Assembly: GCA_005406025.1 (NCBI GenBank)
Contig: BGZK01001421.1
Location: 62,001 to 126,000 of the forward strand
Direction of reading: 5' to 3'
Source of the DNA: Eumeta japonica
Taxonomy: Eukaryota; Arthropoda; Insecta; Lepidoptera; Psychidae
DNA: 64,000 nt
Positions 52,961 through 64,000 of this stretch are shown in pieces (within the stretch, counting starts at the first letter, position 1; each line of letters starts with the position of its first letter). The notes below the pieces were generated by a model. The model was given only the letters and a program-made list of their open reading frames with translations, was not told the origin of the DNA and did not search any database. The position numbers and the translations under genes are program-made.

Positions 52961-55715
52961 GGATCGTGCGTATGCCACAAATAGATTTCCTTGGCATGTT
53001 TACATTGAATTCGTTGTTAGACGTGGACCAACGCATGCTACAAAATATATTAAGAATTGACTATATTCTCAACGGATGTGGGTTTAGATTCTCTCATATC
53101 ATATTTGCTGCATGCACAATCACTTACTATCATTTACACATTCGTTTAATGGCTTTTCTGTCAGTCCACTTTCGTTTTTGCTGTTATACGCCTGTCACAA
53201 CCTTCGGTTTAGAGTAGGCACCGCACCTTTTTAAAACAGATCGCTTTGCTTCTTGCGATTATACACATTTTAGTGTTCATCAAAAATGTGCATAATTCAA
53301 AGAAGCGGACGGATTTTTTTTGCCAAATTCTAATCTGACAGTGAATGTACAAGAGAGAGTTAGCGCAGTGCTTAATATGATCGGTTTCAAACAAGCGAAA
53401 AGTACCGGGTTCCAACAAGGTTGTAGATATGTAGCGCAATCTTTTACGATTTAACTATTCCGTCGATCGTTGATAAGATCTCTGCGCGTAAACCGAAATA
53501 TGAATTGATTCTTACTGTTTTTATTCACTCTTCGTCGCTGTCAGTGGACAAACGTCGTTGTGGTTAATTTTGGAAATTTGGCTGCTGTTAAAGTATATGG
53601 CCGTTTTGAATGTCGTCTCAAGACGACATTGAAAACATGCTAAATATTAAATTAATTTAACAGAAAAAAAATTATTGATTTCCTTATTTTAATGTGAAAA
53701 TGTCGTCTACTACTAAAAAGCCGTTTCTTGAAATCGTAGCAATCATTCGCGGTGTTCATATTGGAAAAGATGTGTAAAAATCTATTCGGAAAATGTACAG
53801 AAAATTTTCTAAAATTCGAGAGCACCGACCGAACAACTGTCGAGTACTAAGTCGATCGTATGAAATGTAGATATGTACTATTACTTTGTACTGCATAAGA
53901 ATTTGCATTATTGAATAAAATTGTAAAAAATTAGTTGCGTCACATGTTACCGAGATGCTCAGGGGTGGGTGCTTGGAAACCTATAACACTAAGTTTAACT
54001 AAGCTTAAGTTCCCGTCCCGCACAAAAATTCCTAGTGTTAGCATTCTTTGTGGTTTTATATCCTTAAACTAGGAAATAATTAATTGTTATTATTATTTGT
54101 TTTACAAGGGCGCTATAAACACTTTTGCAGAGAGTGCATTTCCATTGCATTTTTAAACTTTTTTTTATACCTAAATTTCAGAACCGTAAGTAAGTGCAGG
54201 AGCTAAGGCTCCATTATTCCTATGCAAGCTTGCAAATAAATAGCATGGTGGTTTTTTATGTAATTATCGCAACATGTAATAAAAAAAGGTGATCAACTGT
54301 GAAATACTTATCTATGGTGTAAATAGTACATAATTGCTGACATTTCGTTGCACTAATTTTTGTGCTACCAATTGACACAAGCAATGTTTTTATCAATTAA
54401 AATCATTTACTTAGTGTGCAGTAATATAAAGAGATGAAAATGGAATAATCTTTACCATAGAAAAAATTAAGAAAATAATAAATTCAATAAAAAAAATATG
54501 TGTTTTGCACAATTAACACACGGTAGAAATTAAACTTCAAAAAAGGAACCTACTAGAGAATAAGATGAATATAGAGTATCAGGAGTAGGATAATTGTAAG
54601 ATTTATTTTTTACAATATTATTGCCCAATTCAAAAGTTGTTTTACGTTTTAACGAGGTTTTACATGTGATATATGAGCAGTAAGAAATAAAAATTAAATT
54701 CATTGATTAGATAATACTAAAGGATAATTTTTACTTGAAAAAAGATAAGAAATATTAGAAAATATTTTACTCACGTAAAACGCTCGGATGTGAGCAAGTA
54801 TTGTATACAGTGTGCAAAATAGATGCATACCAACACTTGCTCTCTCGCTTTAGCTCGGCAATGTACTGGGGCGCAGAAAAGTACAACGCTTAACTAGACG
54901 AGAGTGGGGAGGCTACGAATGTATTCGATCTTATTCTCTGGTTGCTCAATCACGTATATTTATGTGTCTGTCTTTGTCGTGACGTATTTTCGTTTCATCG
55001 AGTTTCAAATCACAATGATTCTACAGATGTTTTAATTTAAAACTTGTTCATGAAAGACTATTTAAAATCCAATAATATTAAGAATATTAAATTTATCTAT
55101 GGCTGTATGCACAGTTCGTTAAGTAAGAATAAATATATATATGTCACATATGGCTGATGATGATGATAAATATAAAGAAAACCGTGAAATTAGAATATCA
55201 ATTATAAGAAAACCGTGACGATAAATGTATTTACTACTTCGGCAAACTGTAGAAGAGGGGTGTTTTTGACATTCAAAGACAGCGTGCTAATATGCCTGAT
55301 CATGTGTACAGTGATACTATGTTAAACTTCCTATTGATAATCTGAAAATCATAGGCTAATGTGACCAAATCGTATAAAATACAACATCGCAGTTGTTGTA
55401 GTCTGAATAAATAATTTAATTAACGAATAATTATAAAAGAAAAAACTGCCATAAAATTGTCCGATTTAAAACTAGATATTTTAGTAATGTAATTAGAAAA
55501 ATACAATATATACAATCTATACACGGACAAATGTCACTAAATTAATATAAATTATTGTCAAATGTTTGTTACACATGTTCCAGTTATTATTATAGCTAGA
55601 TGCCTACAAACAGCCAGCGAGATTATCAACTTGTAGACAGCTAGAAGTCCAACACGCCGATAGCCAGATTAACTAACAATTTCATTCGGAATAATACTTA
55701 CAAATAATATTATAT
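52961..55715. other. non-coding interval
   Basis: Several short frames occur but none has a domain. At 53340-53450 there is a tRNA-like phrase (GAGAGTTAGCGCAGTGCTTA) without a convincing B box. At 54780-54910 a mixed block with GAGCAAGTATTG and its near-inverse CAACACTTGCTC (54786-54842) could be another small foldback element. Confidence 0.35.
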
Positions 55716-55719
55716 ATGA

Positions 55720-56035
55720 AGCGAAGAAGTGGTGCGAAACTAGGAGCGGACGTTTAAAGGACAGTCAGTGTTGGTTGTCGATTCCGCCGGGAGGTGCGGC
55801 GCTCGAGCCCGATAACTTTCTTCGGCGGACAAAGTTTGATTGGATCCCGATATCGGTTCGGCGGCGCGCCGGTTAGCGGAATGATTAGTCTTATTTCATT
55901 ACATCGCGCTAACTTTCCGCCCCGACTTCAATACTCATCGGGAAAAAGGTATTAGCGACGATAACTATACCGCGGTAATGCTTAACGTTAGGCGTGATGA
56001 TGTCACGTAGTACGACAGCTATGTAATTATCGCGA
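55720..56035. other. GC-rich island 6
   Basis: High-complexity, GC-rich block (for example CGGCGGCGCGCCGGTTAGCG at 55859-55878) without an open frame of interest; sharply bounded on the left by AT-rich DNA. Candidate conserved non-coding block. Confidence 0.4.
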
Positions 56036-56089
56036 CGTAATTTACAAGTAACACCGTTTGGATTGAGCCACGGTAGAGACCACCGTGAG

Positions 56090-56635
56090 AGGTGGTAACT
56101 CAGTGGTCGGGAGGGTTGCCTTCAGACTAGAAGGTTCGGGTTCGAATATTACCATAAGAATGGAAAATTTTGCTTTGTAAAATTTTCGTTAACTATATCT
56201 CTCGAATGAACTAACCGTTTTTAATGCAGTTTGCGACGATCGATGTTGTTTCTTTTTTAAAAAACTAGTTAGATTTTAGAATATATCGGTAGAATAGCTT
56301 TGAAAAATAATCCAAAATAATGACTTTTCTAAAATTCAAATTTTCAAATCGTCCGATTATGCAGTTTGCAACAGCCAATCCACCTGGTTATCGAAAAGAA
56401 CTGATTAGATTTTGGTACCGATCGGTAGAGTAGCCTAAAAGTTATTTCAAAAAGACATTTTATTCTATAAACTTTATTTTTGAGAATCTTCAAAAATTAA
56501 CAGGCGAAACAGATTCGAGATTTCAAGAAATCTAAGTTGAGTGGATCTCTTTCGAATGTCGCAAACTACCTTCCGTTTTGAAAATGGGGGTGAAAACAGT
56601 AACTTTCCAATTTTATATTCATATCGGGAAGAAAA
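56090..56635 (+). repeat. tRNA-headed SINE joined to the 4632-type repeat body
   Basis: Head: A box-like GGTAACTCAGTGGTCGGGAG (56094-56113), GTTGCCTTCAGACTAGAAGG and B box GGGTTCGAATATT. The body that follows (blocks such as TTTTTAATGCAGTTTGCGAC and ACCGATCGGTAGAGTAGC, ending in AAAATGGGGGTGAAAACAGT then GGGAAG at 56628) corresponds in order to the body of the element at 4660-5245. So that family seems to be a long SINE with a tRNA-like head. Confidence 0.55.
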
Positions 56636-56639
56636 AAAA

Positions 56640-56960
56640 TATATGAGGGTATGTCTTAAAAGTGGGGCGCAAAAAGTTTATGCAGGAAAAAAAATCGCAA
56701 TAACTAACACACTCTTTGCTTTTCCTTTTGTTAGCCTCCAACACAAACAAAGGGGCCTTATAATTTTAACGTGTTTATATGTGCATCTGTCTGTGGTATC
56801 TTAGCTCCCAAACGGCTGAACTGATTTCGATATAGTATTTTTTTTTGTTTGAAAAATGACTGGGATCGAGAGTGTTCTCAGCTAATGATTTAAAAAACTG
56901 TGTCCAGGCGTTCGATGATTCGTTCAAAGTTAGTTATTTTTTAGTGATAAATAGATGTGA
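56640..56960 (+). repeat. dispersed repeat (CTGTCTGTGGTATC type)
   Basis: CATCTGTCTGTGGTATCTTA (56784-56803) followed by GCTCCCAAACGGCTGAACTG is, from memory, the diagnostic core of a common lepidopteran repeat. No coding capacity. Confidence 0.5.
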
Positions 56961-57750
56961 TGGACGAGGGCGGGACGACACCCTCGCAACGCCGACTGTC
57001 GGTGACCTGAATGGAAAGACACGTGCAGGCAGATGTTTTTGATGTTTGTTTCTATGTTAAAACCTTTTCAGAACAAAACAATTTAAAACTTAGACTTAAC
57101 GATTAAATACTATACTCTTATCATTTTTAGTTGCATTATGTTACTTTACTTGGATAAATAAGTAATTTAAGGTTTAAAACGTATTATTTATTTAATTTTT
57201 AAAAGTTTATGTGCAGAAGGTTTTTAAAGGTATGAACGTAAGAGGTAAATTGTATTGTAAATTTTCAATTTGAGTTTCATTAATAGAAATTTGTTGTCGA
57301 TTGCATAAAAAACCCTATGCAGCCGGATGACATGTTTAATGCACCGGTCGTTGTACGTGAAAATTGAAAACGCATTGAGGAAAAGAGAGGAGTATACCTG
57401 ATAATGCGACCACATGGAACACAAAAAAAGAAATACCTCTTTTTTCGTCTTACGTGAATGTAACGGGTGAATGGGTCCAAATTTGATAGTCGGTTTTTTA
57501 ATGCGAAAAAAAAATGCATGAAGTCGAACGCGATAAACGGAACGGTCGCTATAAGCGTTCCATTTATTTACGGTATTTGCGAGTGGTGAAAACGACGTAT
57601 AAGGCTTCAATAACATTGCATAATCATTACAGCTTATGTCGACTAAGAGTACCTCATCCTGGTACTTCATAGAGCCTTTAGTGAAGCTTCTTTTGTGATA
57701 TATAGTGGTGACCCACAACGGCGGATCTACAAAATATAACGCGAGATTTT
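56961..57750. other. non-coding DNA
   Basis: A minus-strand frame at 57224-57718 is open for 164 codons, but two frames overlap and neither reads as a known protein. Not called as a gene. Confidence 0.35.
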
Positions 57751-57754
57751 AACT

Positions 57755-57840
57755 TCACCACAACCCCGGCGTTGCTAAGGCGGGCGGGCGGTGGGCTGCG
57801 GCGGGCGAGCGTTAAGCCGAGTGTGCGTTTTCAGATTTCA
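57755..57840. other. GC-rich island 7 (short)
   Basis: GGCGGGCGGGCGGTGGGCTG at 57780-57799 and neighbouring sequence form a G-rich patch that could form G-quadruplex on the plus strand. No gene. Confidence 0.4.
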
Positions 57841-58545
57841 AACGCGATACGTATTCTGTTTCTAGAGACGCGTCATAAACGGAATTGCCCTCTCAGGAGC
57901 AGCTATCATTAATATGCCCGTTTAGGTAATTGTTTGGTTGTACAGACGAATTGAATAAATGGTTTTTAATCTTAATTTTGGTCAAAATTTTGTCGTTGCA
58001 CAATTCGCAGAAGGAAAACGGAACAATAACGCTGCAATAAGTCATTAGTCAGGAGAAATAAAAAAAAAATCCGGAAATCCACTTATTGACAACATGTAAC
58101 TTAAATAGTTTTGGTAATAACATGCTGACAGTCCAAATTACTTAGAAGTTTATAATGTACATCATTTAAATTTTATGTCATTATATAGATATAAGTTTCT
58201 CTACCACAACCTCCTTTTCAATTAATTTTTAACTATAAATCATTTTTGCAAGTTAGTCAATTTAAACATGGCTTTCTATTAAGAGGTTATTAATTAATAA
58301 ATTTTAATAAATACCGTTATTATGTAACGGTATTTGTGTTTATATAATATCTTCTATTTCCAGCCCCCTCTTTGTTAACATAAAATTTTAAACTTTAGTT
58401 CCGTTCCCGCCATATTTTCATTGTAAAAATGATAATACCAAAGCTTCCTGCACTTTGGACTAGGGTTGTGGAAGGGTATGCCTCTCCAGTGGGGCACAAA
58501 AGTTTAACACAAAAACAACAACAAGTACTAGTGACTCTCTTAGGG
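57841..58545. other. non-coding DNA with an 11-bp hairpin
   Basis: AT-rich; arms 58309-58319 and 58325-58335 are perfect reverse complements (AAATACCGTTA) with a 5-base loop. No gene. Confidence 0.5.
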
Positions 58546-58548
58546 TAT

Positions 58549-58549
<1 letters not shown>

Positions 58550-58592
<43 letters not shown>
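58550..58592. repeat. (CA)n(TA)n microsatellite
   Basis: ACACACATATAT grading into a long uninterrupted TA run. Confidence 0.9.
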
Positions 58593-58596
<4 letters not shown>

Positions 58597-58789
58597 ATAC
58601 AAACAAGGCTTTGTAGTGTTAAGAACAAAAAGATTAAAATTATTCTGTTAGTTTTATGTTTTCTAAAAACTAGAAACAGTTTCCGTGTTTTTGTATGCAT
58701 ATGATAAAAGAGGCCTGCGGAACATCAGTAAAAACGAGAAAAAGGTTTTTTATTCTATTAACGATCTCTAAACGTCACGTGTTCGATTT

Positions 58790-59180
58790 CAGCCGTTGCC
58801 ATCCCGCGAAGCGAGACAGACGTTGATAACGTGGAAAAATTGAGGCGTCCAATATGGAGATATCATCGGAAGGGGCGGCCGACAGGGTCAGGTGTAAGCG
58901 GGGTCGAATAAAAAAAAAACGAATGAGAAAATTGTTTTGGAAGCGCCCCTCCCCGCCGACTCAGCCCGCCGGCGCCGGCCGTAGACGCGCCCGTAATAAT
59001 TTGCCGGATGTGGGACAGTCCCCACTCGAATTGGCCTATTTTGCCTTCGCTGCCCGGAATTCGTTGGACACTTCATCCCGTTTTTTTTTTCTTTTATCCT
59101 ATTATGTTTGGAACGTGTGCGAGGCGGGAGTCCGACGAGTCTCGGGTGTTCGTTCTTCTCCGGCTCTCGCGCTGTGTTAC
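58790..59180. other. GC-rich island 8
   Basis: Contains CAGCCCGCCGGCGCCGGCCG (58963-58982) and other high-complexity GC-rich sequence. Overlapping frames on both strands are open for about 100 codons, as expected for such composition. No domain seen. Confidence 0.4.
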
Positions 59181-59219
59181 CGGACATAATTCAGGTACAG
59201 AATGCGCGTTGTAAGAATT

Positions 59220-60815
59220 GATTTTTTCCATTGAGGCTGCCTGCCGCTACTTTTTTCCGTGTCTCCTTCTAGACAGAGTTTCACTGTGACAATAATTTTA
59301 ACGATTAATAATTGTCGATACAAACTGTGTCGGTTATTTCGTTATTTATTGACGTCGCATTAAAATTATGTGCCTCGCCCAAAGTAGCGACAGCCATTCA
59401 TTAACATGGCATAGCGACACAAAACGTGTCTTATCTGTTATGGATCGTTATTTGTGTATGATATTCTTTATAAGGATATATTTTACAGATGATAATTACA
59501 AACGAGTTGTCAGTACGTCGCTTTCGACTTGCAAGGTATTGGATTTGAACTCCGATAAACATATATGCAATATGATCATATAAACGGCACAGCGCATTGT
59601 CATAAAAAATGTTTTGTTTCTCATATCGACACGTTATGTAATGAATAAGTGATAGAACGTCAAAGTTTATTGAATACAGTGAAACTTGAGCAAATCTGTT
59701 CTCTTGGCAAACTTGTTCGCCATCGGATAGTGTGGCGTGTTCCCCCAATGTGATAACGTTTCTAAAATATATACGTATAAAACTTTTGTGGTGGTTTTAA
59801 AATACTATATTCAAATAGAGATCTAATTTTAAGGTTATTACATACGAAATGTATAATTTCATGAGGTTCGTGTCTTAGATGTGTTACGTCAGACTATAAA
59901 CACGTAATCATAATTGCTATTAGCCACTAAACGGTAAACTGCAGTGAAAAATAGAGGTTTTGTAAAAATGAGCGAAATTAATTTCTTTCTCGGATGAATT
60001 CAAGTCTACTTCAGACCATCGGATGATCATCGATCTGACCGGCCATTCTCCTCGACGTTATGATCCTATATCATAGCATCTACCTAGACGGTCTAACTTT
60101 TTGCGAATGAGTTCTTTTTTATAGCAATTTAGAAGGGTGCGCGCGTGCGAGCCAATAATGAATGGCTGGTCACAGCGGTTCATGAACCCTCGTAACCGAA
60201 GAGCAGTCACCGAAGCAGTGTCGGCCTTTTTGGTTGGAATAGGATATCTGATGGAGGGCGTATTGGACCGACTAAGGAGACTAAGAAGGAAGTGGCGTGA
60301 TGGAAATATAATAAAAAAATAGAAGTGAGAGTGGGCCACCGCAACTTTCACTCACTAGACGAAATACAATAGTGAAGCTGTTACTACACGTCCGTATTCT
60401 ACAAATATAATAGTCTGGTGTCTCACTGGTCAAGCCGATTTATTCTTTGGTATTAAAAGTACCTTACAAATTTTATACTAAATAATAAATCGTTGCTTAC
60501 AGTTGTTAAGGACGACTTACCGTTTTGCCACAAAATGCTTTAGTTTTTAAAATTTTCAGTAAGCTTGTTTAACTTTAAAACTATGATAGAATTATTTTTC
60601 CCTATCGCAACCATCATCAGTGCTTTGACTTTAAGCGTGCGAATAAAGGGGATGTAATCTTGCTATAATGAGGAGGACGTGGTTATGAGAAGTGGTGCAG
60701 GTTACTATGTAGCTCGGAAAAATATTGATAGGATTGTATAGCCAAGCAACTTACGTGCAACGTTTATCATGCAATAGGAGGCAGGTAAGCTAAGTAGAAG
60801 TTACATAGTGTGTAA
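59220..60815. other. non-coding DNA
   Basis: No gene supported. A patch of balanced composition at 60000-60340 has a 61-codon frame rich in Arg with no known domain. Confidence 0.35.
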
Positions 60816-61130
60816 ATATTACTAGATTTTGCCCGCGGTTTCGCCCGTGAGGACACAGAATGAATTTCTTCATTTTGTATATTGACCTATCTCTTTTTAG
60901 ATAATGTTCCTGATCTCAATTCTATTTTAGTTTTAAATTTCTGTTTCATCGTCAGTCCTGATTCTTATCTCCTTCTCAATTACCGAAAATTCATTATTTT
61001 GATTACACCCGTTTTGCAATTTCACCCGAGTAGAATACTATTCTTATTCTACAGTGAACATAGTAATTGTTTTGTTCATTTGCATAGGTGTGATAATTAC
61101 ATAGGTGTAATAATTACTATATTACTTGTG
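60816..61130 (-). repeat. repeat with 'gcgggcaaaatctagt' end
   Basis: ACTAGATTTTGCCCGCGG at 60822-60839 is, on the minus strand, CCGCGGGCAAAATCTAGT, matching the tail type seen at 25847-25866. A CTAG-type 3' end after a GC hairpin is typical of Helitron-like elements, though other classes share it. Near 61085-61120 a 17-bp unit (ATAGGTGTGATAATTAC and ATAGGTGTAATAATTAC) is in tandem. Confidence 0.45.
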
Positions 61131-61139
61131 TAATTACCC

Positions 61140-62460
61140 GTTTACGTGCGATCCCGAGCGCGGTGTCACTTTAGTTCCGGTTCCGGTATCGTTCTTGATT
61201 TGAAATCCGGTCCCGCTCTCGGTTCTGATTCGTTTCGGTCCGTGGCTCCAAACTTCCTCCCGGTCTATAGAGATTCAACTTCGACAACTGACCTCCCCCA
61301 TTGTTAGACTGCTAAACTGAATTTGATTTTGAATTAGTACGAAGAGCTGTGTCAATTCATACGCCAGTTACGTCAACTTGGTTTGCTTTGTTACTGCAAT
61401 TGCAAAATAAATTTTTAAATTACGTAAAATTTATCTTTCAAAAATACGAGGAGTATGTCTTTATTCTTGAGATCACAAAAAAACGCATGCGTAAAATTGG
61501 ATCGAAGTCGAGTCAAGTGGATTTCGCGATTGACTTGCATAAAGAAATACAGTTGCGTCATTATAGATCAATTTACTGCCTTTTCTGTCCAGTTGTTTCT
61601 CGCTGTCTTTAAGATAGCGGGCGGGTTAAGACAGAAAAGGCGATAAACAGAGACAAGTGAAGAAAAATGGAGGAGGCCTTTATTCAGTAGAGGGGTCCTA
61701 AGTGACATTAATAAAAATTGTCAACAAATAATAATAATTAATATAATACATTAATAAATTAAATACGAAATCTCTTGTGTAAAATAATAAATTAATTAAT
61801 TAAAATTCAATATTAAAATATGTGGCATATAATATTTATATGTTAAATAAAAATAAAATAAATGATAAATTAAATTTTATAGTAAGTAAAAATGTAATAA
61901 TTAAATGTTAATCAAATCAAATATTGTAAATAAATTTGTAGACGTATATATTTTATTGTATTTGCATGTTATTAAGGAATAAAAAAAGGCTTTAATAATA
62001 ATAATAATATTAATTATGTACCAGTATGACTTATAGTAGTTTCCTTCGCACAGACGTAAAACCTGTTCAGTTTACTCGTTTCCTTCAAAAATGGGTAATA
62101 AAAAATCAGATAAAAATAACGAAACCTTAGACACGTAAGCAATGTCGAAGGAAAGACTTTCATGCTCTTTGCCATTTTAAAAAATCGCCTTTAGCACTTA
62201 ACGTTAATTTAACTTTCTCATAATAAAAGAATTTTTAGAATCAGGAAAGCCTTCAGTTCTTCAGATTATCCTTAACAAAAAAATCAAAAGAAAATGAAAA
62301 AGTTAACCTTTTTGTATTACGCCGTCACTTCTACCTTAATGATAATGTTTCTTGTCTGCTTTGAGAATTCTAAATATTTCAGCTCCTACTTTAGGAGAAA
62401 ACTTACACTCTTAACAGAAGGAAATTTCTTTTGTAAAGCGAAACTGTCGTCCACGTAAGC
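61140..62460. other. non-coding, AT-rich after 61700
   Basis: A CCGGTTCCGGT-type patch at 61170-61260, then very AT-rich DNA with an AAT-repeat at 61994-62013. No gene supported. Confidence 0.4.
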
Positions 62461-62464
62461 ATCT

Positions 62465-62725
62465 TCTAAGATACTTATACTTAACGCTATCATCGGTTAG
62501 AGACTCATGCTTATCGGCCTGGATCCCGTCTAGACGAAAATTTAAAGAAAATTAAGCGTGCGGTACATTGCGGGTCTTATATCGTAATCACGAGTAAAAG
62601 GAGGGGTCCAGCCCAGCGCTCGATAAAGTTCAATCAGGGCGACGGCCGCCAGTGAGTTACGGTCACGGCGCGTCGGCGACATTGCACTTCGAATGTTAAC
62701 GACCTTCTACAGGAAAACGGGAGAC
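62465..62725. other. GC-rich island 9
   Basis: Moderately GC-rich, high-complexity block (for example GGGCGACGGCCGCCAGTGAG at 62637-62656). No frame of interest. Confidence 0.35.
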
Positions 62726-62848
62726 CTTCTGTAAGTGGTCCAATGTGTAGTTTGAATTTTTTAAATATTATAATATTAAATATTTTAATATTATATTTAA
62801 TAGTTCTGTCGCCGTTGATTTGTATCACGTGGCTTGGTTATTTGTTTA

Positions 62849-63450
62849 TTATTTGCAACTTCTTGCTTGTTTGCGTAAAGTAGATAGATATCGTATTTTA
62901 GGTGCTAGCTTGAGCAATGTTAAATAAAGAAAAGTATATATTTTGAATTGATTTTTGTACATTACTGTACGATAATCGCGTTCGGATAGCTGTGGCACTT
63001 CGGTTGGGGTGCAATGTTTGCAAGCTACATTTGTGCATTTGTGGCTCGACCGTATATAGAGGCTAATCGTTATCATGAGCTGAGGTGTAGATATAGCTCT
63101 GGTAGGTGCACTACTCTGAGACGAATTTTCTGTGCTGACATGTTTGCAGCGTCCCATTAAAATAACTCGAAAACAGCAGTCTCCGGGCGCATTTTCCGCC
63201 AAACGAAAATATGAAAAGTCTTGGTGAACATATACCTAATTATCCCAGTCGCCTTCAAAAGAGAAGGCTCTTTGAGCGATGGGACAAAATCCTATATAAG
63301 GGATTTGGGCCGGAGACCTTGGGACTGTGACCCTCGTGCTGGACTTCACCTGCTCCAGATCCTACCCGAGGCCATTCAAAGCGACATAGAAGCGCAAGCG
63401 ACTTTTGGGTTATGGCAGATCCGCAATGGCATATTCGGAATATAAATTCC
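62849..63450 (-). repeat. coding-like block, probable dispersed repeat fragment
   Basis: Minus-strand readings in neighbouring frames are non-random: RVGSGAGEVQHEGHSPKVSG and NPLYRIL at 63425-63290, then AENAPGDCCFRVILMGRCKH, STENSSQSS and KCTNVACKHCTPTEVPQLSE at 63200-62975. I recall similar text from unnamed lepidopteran predicted proteins, which are likely repeat-derived, but cannot name a family. It may be the remains of a retrotransposon or of a host exon. Confidence 0.35.
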
Positions 63451-63659
63451 AACCATTTTGTCTTGTTGTTTTTAATTATTATTTAATTACCTAATACTTA
63501 ATTAATTTTTATGTATACATGTAATAAAATCGTAAAAAATTAAAAATGTAAAACACAATAGTTACATCAAAAAAAAAATATGAATATATATTGAGTTAGT
63601 TAGATTTTGAATGCTAATTAGTAAAATGTTTACTTCTTAAATACGTTACAAAAATGTTT

Positions 63660-63722
63660 ACACACACGCACGCACGCACACGAAGGTACACACATCCATG
63701 CACACACATATACACAAACATA
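63660..63722. repeat. (CA)n-rich microsatellite, imperfect
   Basis: ACACACACGCACGCACGCACACG followed by further CACA-rich sequence with AT interruptions. Confidence 0.8.
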
Positions 63723-64000
63723 TATTAATATAAATATTAGAAAAATAGTATACCGATCTCAATTAAATTATTTACTCTTTAAAAATGAATTTGTTATTTT
63801 TTTACAAATTTGTATTTTTCTCCTATTTTTTGAGGAAAATTTGTTTATTAATTTCACCATTTTTTGTTTGAAAATTATTTTTAGACTTCCTATTAAATAA
63901 TTTTTGTTGGTTAACAACTATTGCGTCCAAACACCTGTTTAGACACAATAGCCGTTATTTCTCAATGTAATGTACAAACACCTGTGAATTATTCAAAGAA
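63723..64000. other. AT-rich end of window
   Basis: No feature seen. At 63918-63985 the phrase CAAACACCTGT occurs twice (63928 and 63975). Confidence 0.45.

Noticed and set aside
53355..53430. tRNA-like sequence (GAGAGTTAGCGCAGTGCTTA…)
   Set aside because: A box-like start, but no good B box or pairing arms found; could be a decayed SINE.
57224..57718. 164-codon minus-strand frame
   Set aside because: Two overlapping minus-strand frames are both open and neither resembles a protein family; likely chance.

Overview
The window looks like nuclear DNA of an insect, most probably a moth or butterfly. It is AT-rich, has no operon structure, and is packed with decayed transposable elements of families common in Lepidoptera: several mariner lineages, a Jockey-type LINE, a BEL/Pao element, a hAT/ZMYM-type transposon and tRNA-headed SINEs. 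The species assignment is inference; no sequence search was run.

Only two host genes can be supported with confidence. Both are intronless, minus-strand, secreted acid-lipase-like genes (5290-6564 and 32157-33416) about 26 kb apart. A third, truncated lipase tail lies at 2416-2600, so this was a small lipase cluster later spread apart by transposon insertions. The two intact genes form a mosaic: two blocks are almost identical even at silent sites, while the block between them, which encodes part of the cap/lid region, differs strongly. That pattern suggests gene conversion.

Layout. 1-7450: unique DNA, one copy of an unassigned ~650-bp repeat (730-1395), lipase pseudogene, several short interspersed elements, lipase 1. 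7450-14040: a BEL/Pao element split by foreign DNA that includes a 22-copy, 120-bp tandem array (9311-11906) and a Ty3/gypsy integrase tail. 15100-17160: hAT-like transposase remains. 17165-20490: a Jockey-type LINE with both ORFs broken and its 3' end missing. 20600-28510: short repeats and three mariner copies, one full length (27257-28501) with near-perfect terminal repeats and TA duplications. 28940-32050: a SINE head, then AT-rich DNA without recognisable content. 32157-33540: lipase 2 with promoter and poly(A) signal.

33540-64000 is a gene desert. It holds AT-rich DNA, a second, inverted copy of the 730-1395 repeat (37150-37745), a 124-bp hairpin element, another mariner fragment, SINE heads, microsatellites, and a spaced series of GC-rich islands (near 35.8, 38.4, 43.1, 47.9, 52.4, 55.7, 57.8, 58.9 and 62.6 kb). 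These islands do not look coding and could be regulatory or conserved non-coding blocks of a distant gene; this is inference.

A recurring unexplained pattern is short, almost perfect inverted duplications with spacers of 0-9 bases, at least eight in the window. Two are inside the LINE reading frame, and two can be seen as copy-specific insertions by comparing the two copies of the 730-1395 repeat. They suggest a fold-back or template-switch mutational process. I did not find a convincing new multi-gene system; the best leads are the lipase mosaic, the birth of the 120-bp satellite from a dispersed repeat, and the fold-back duplications.
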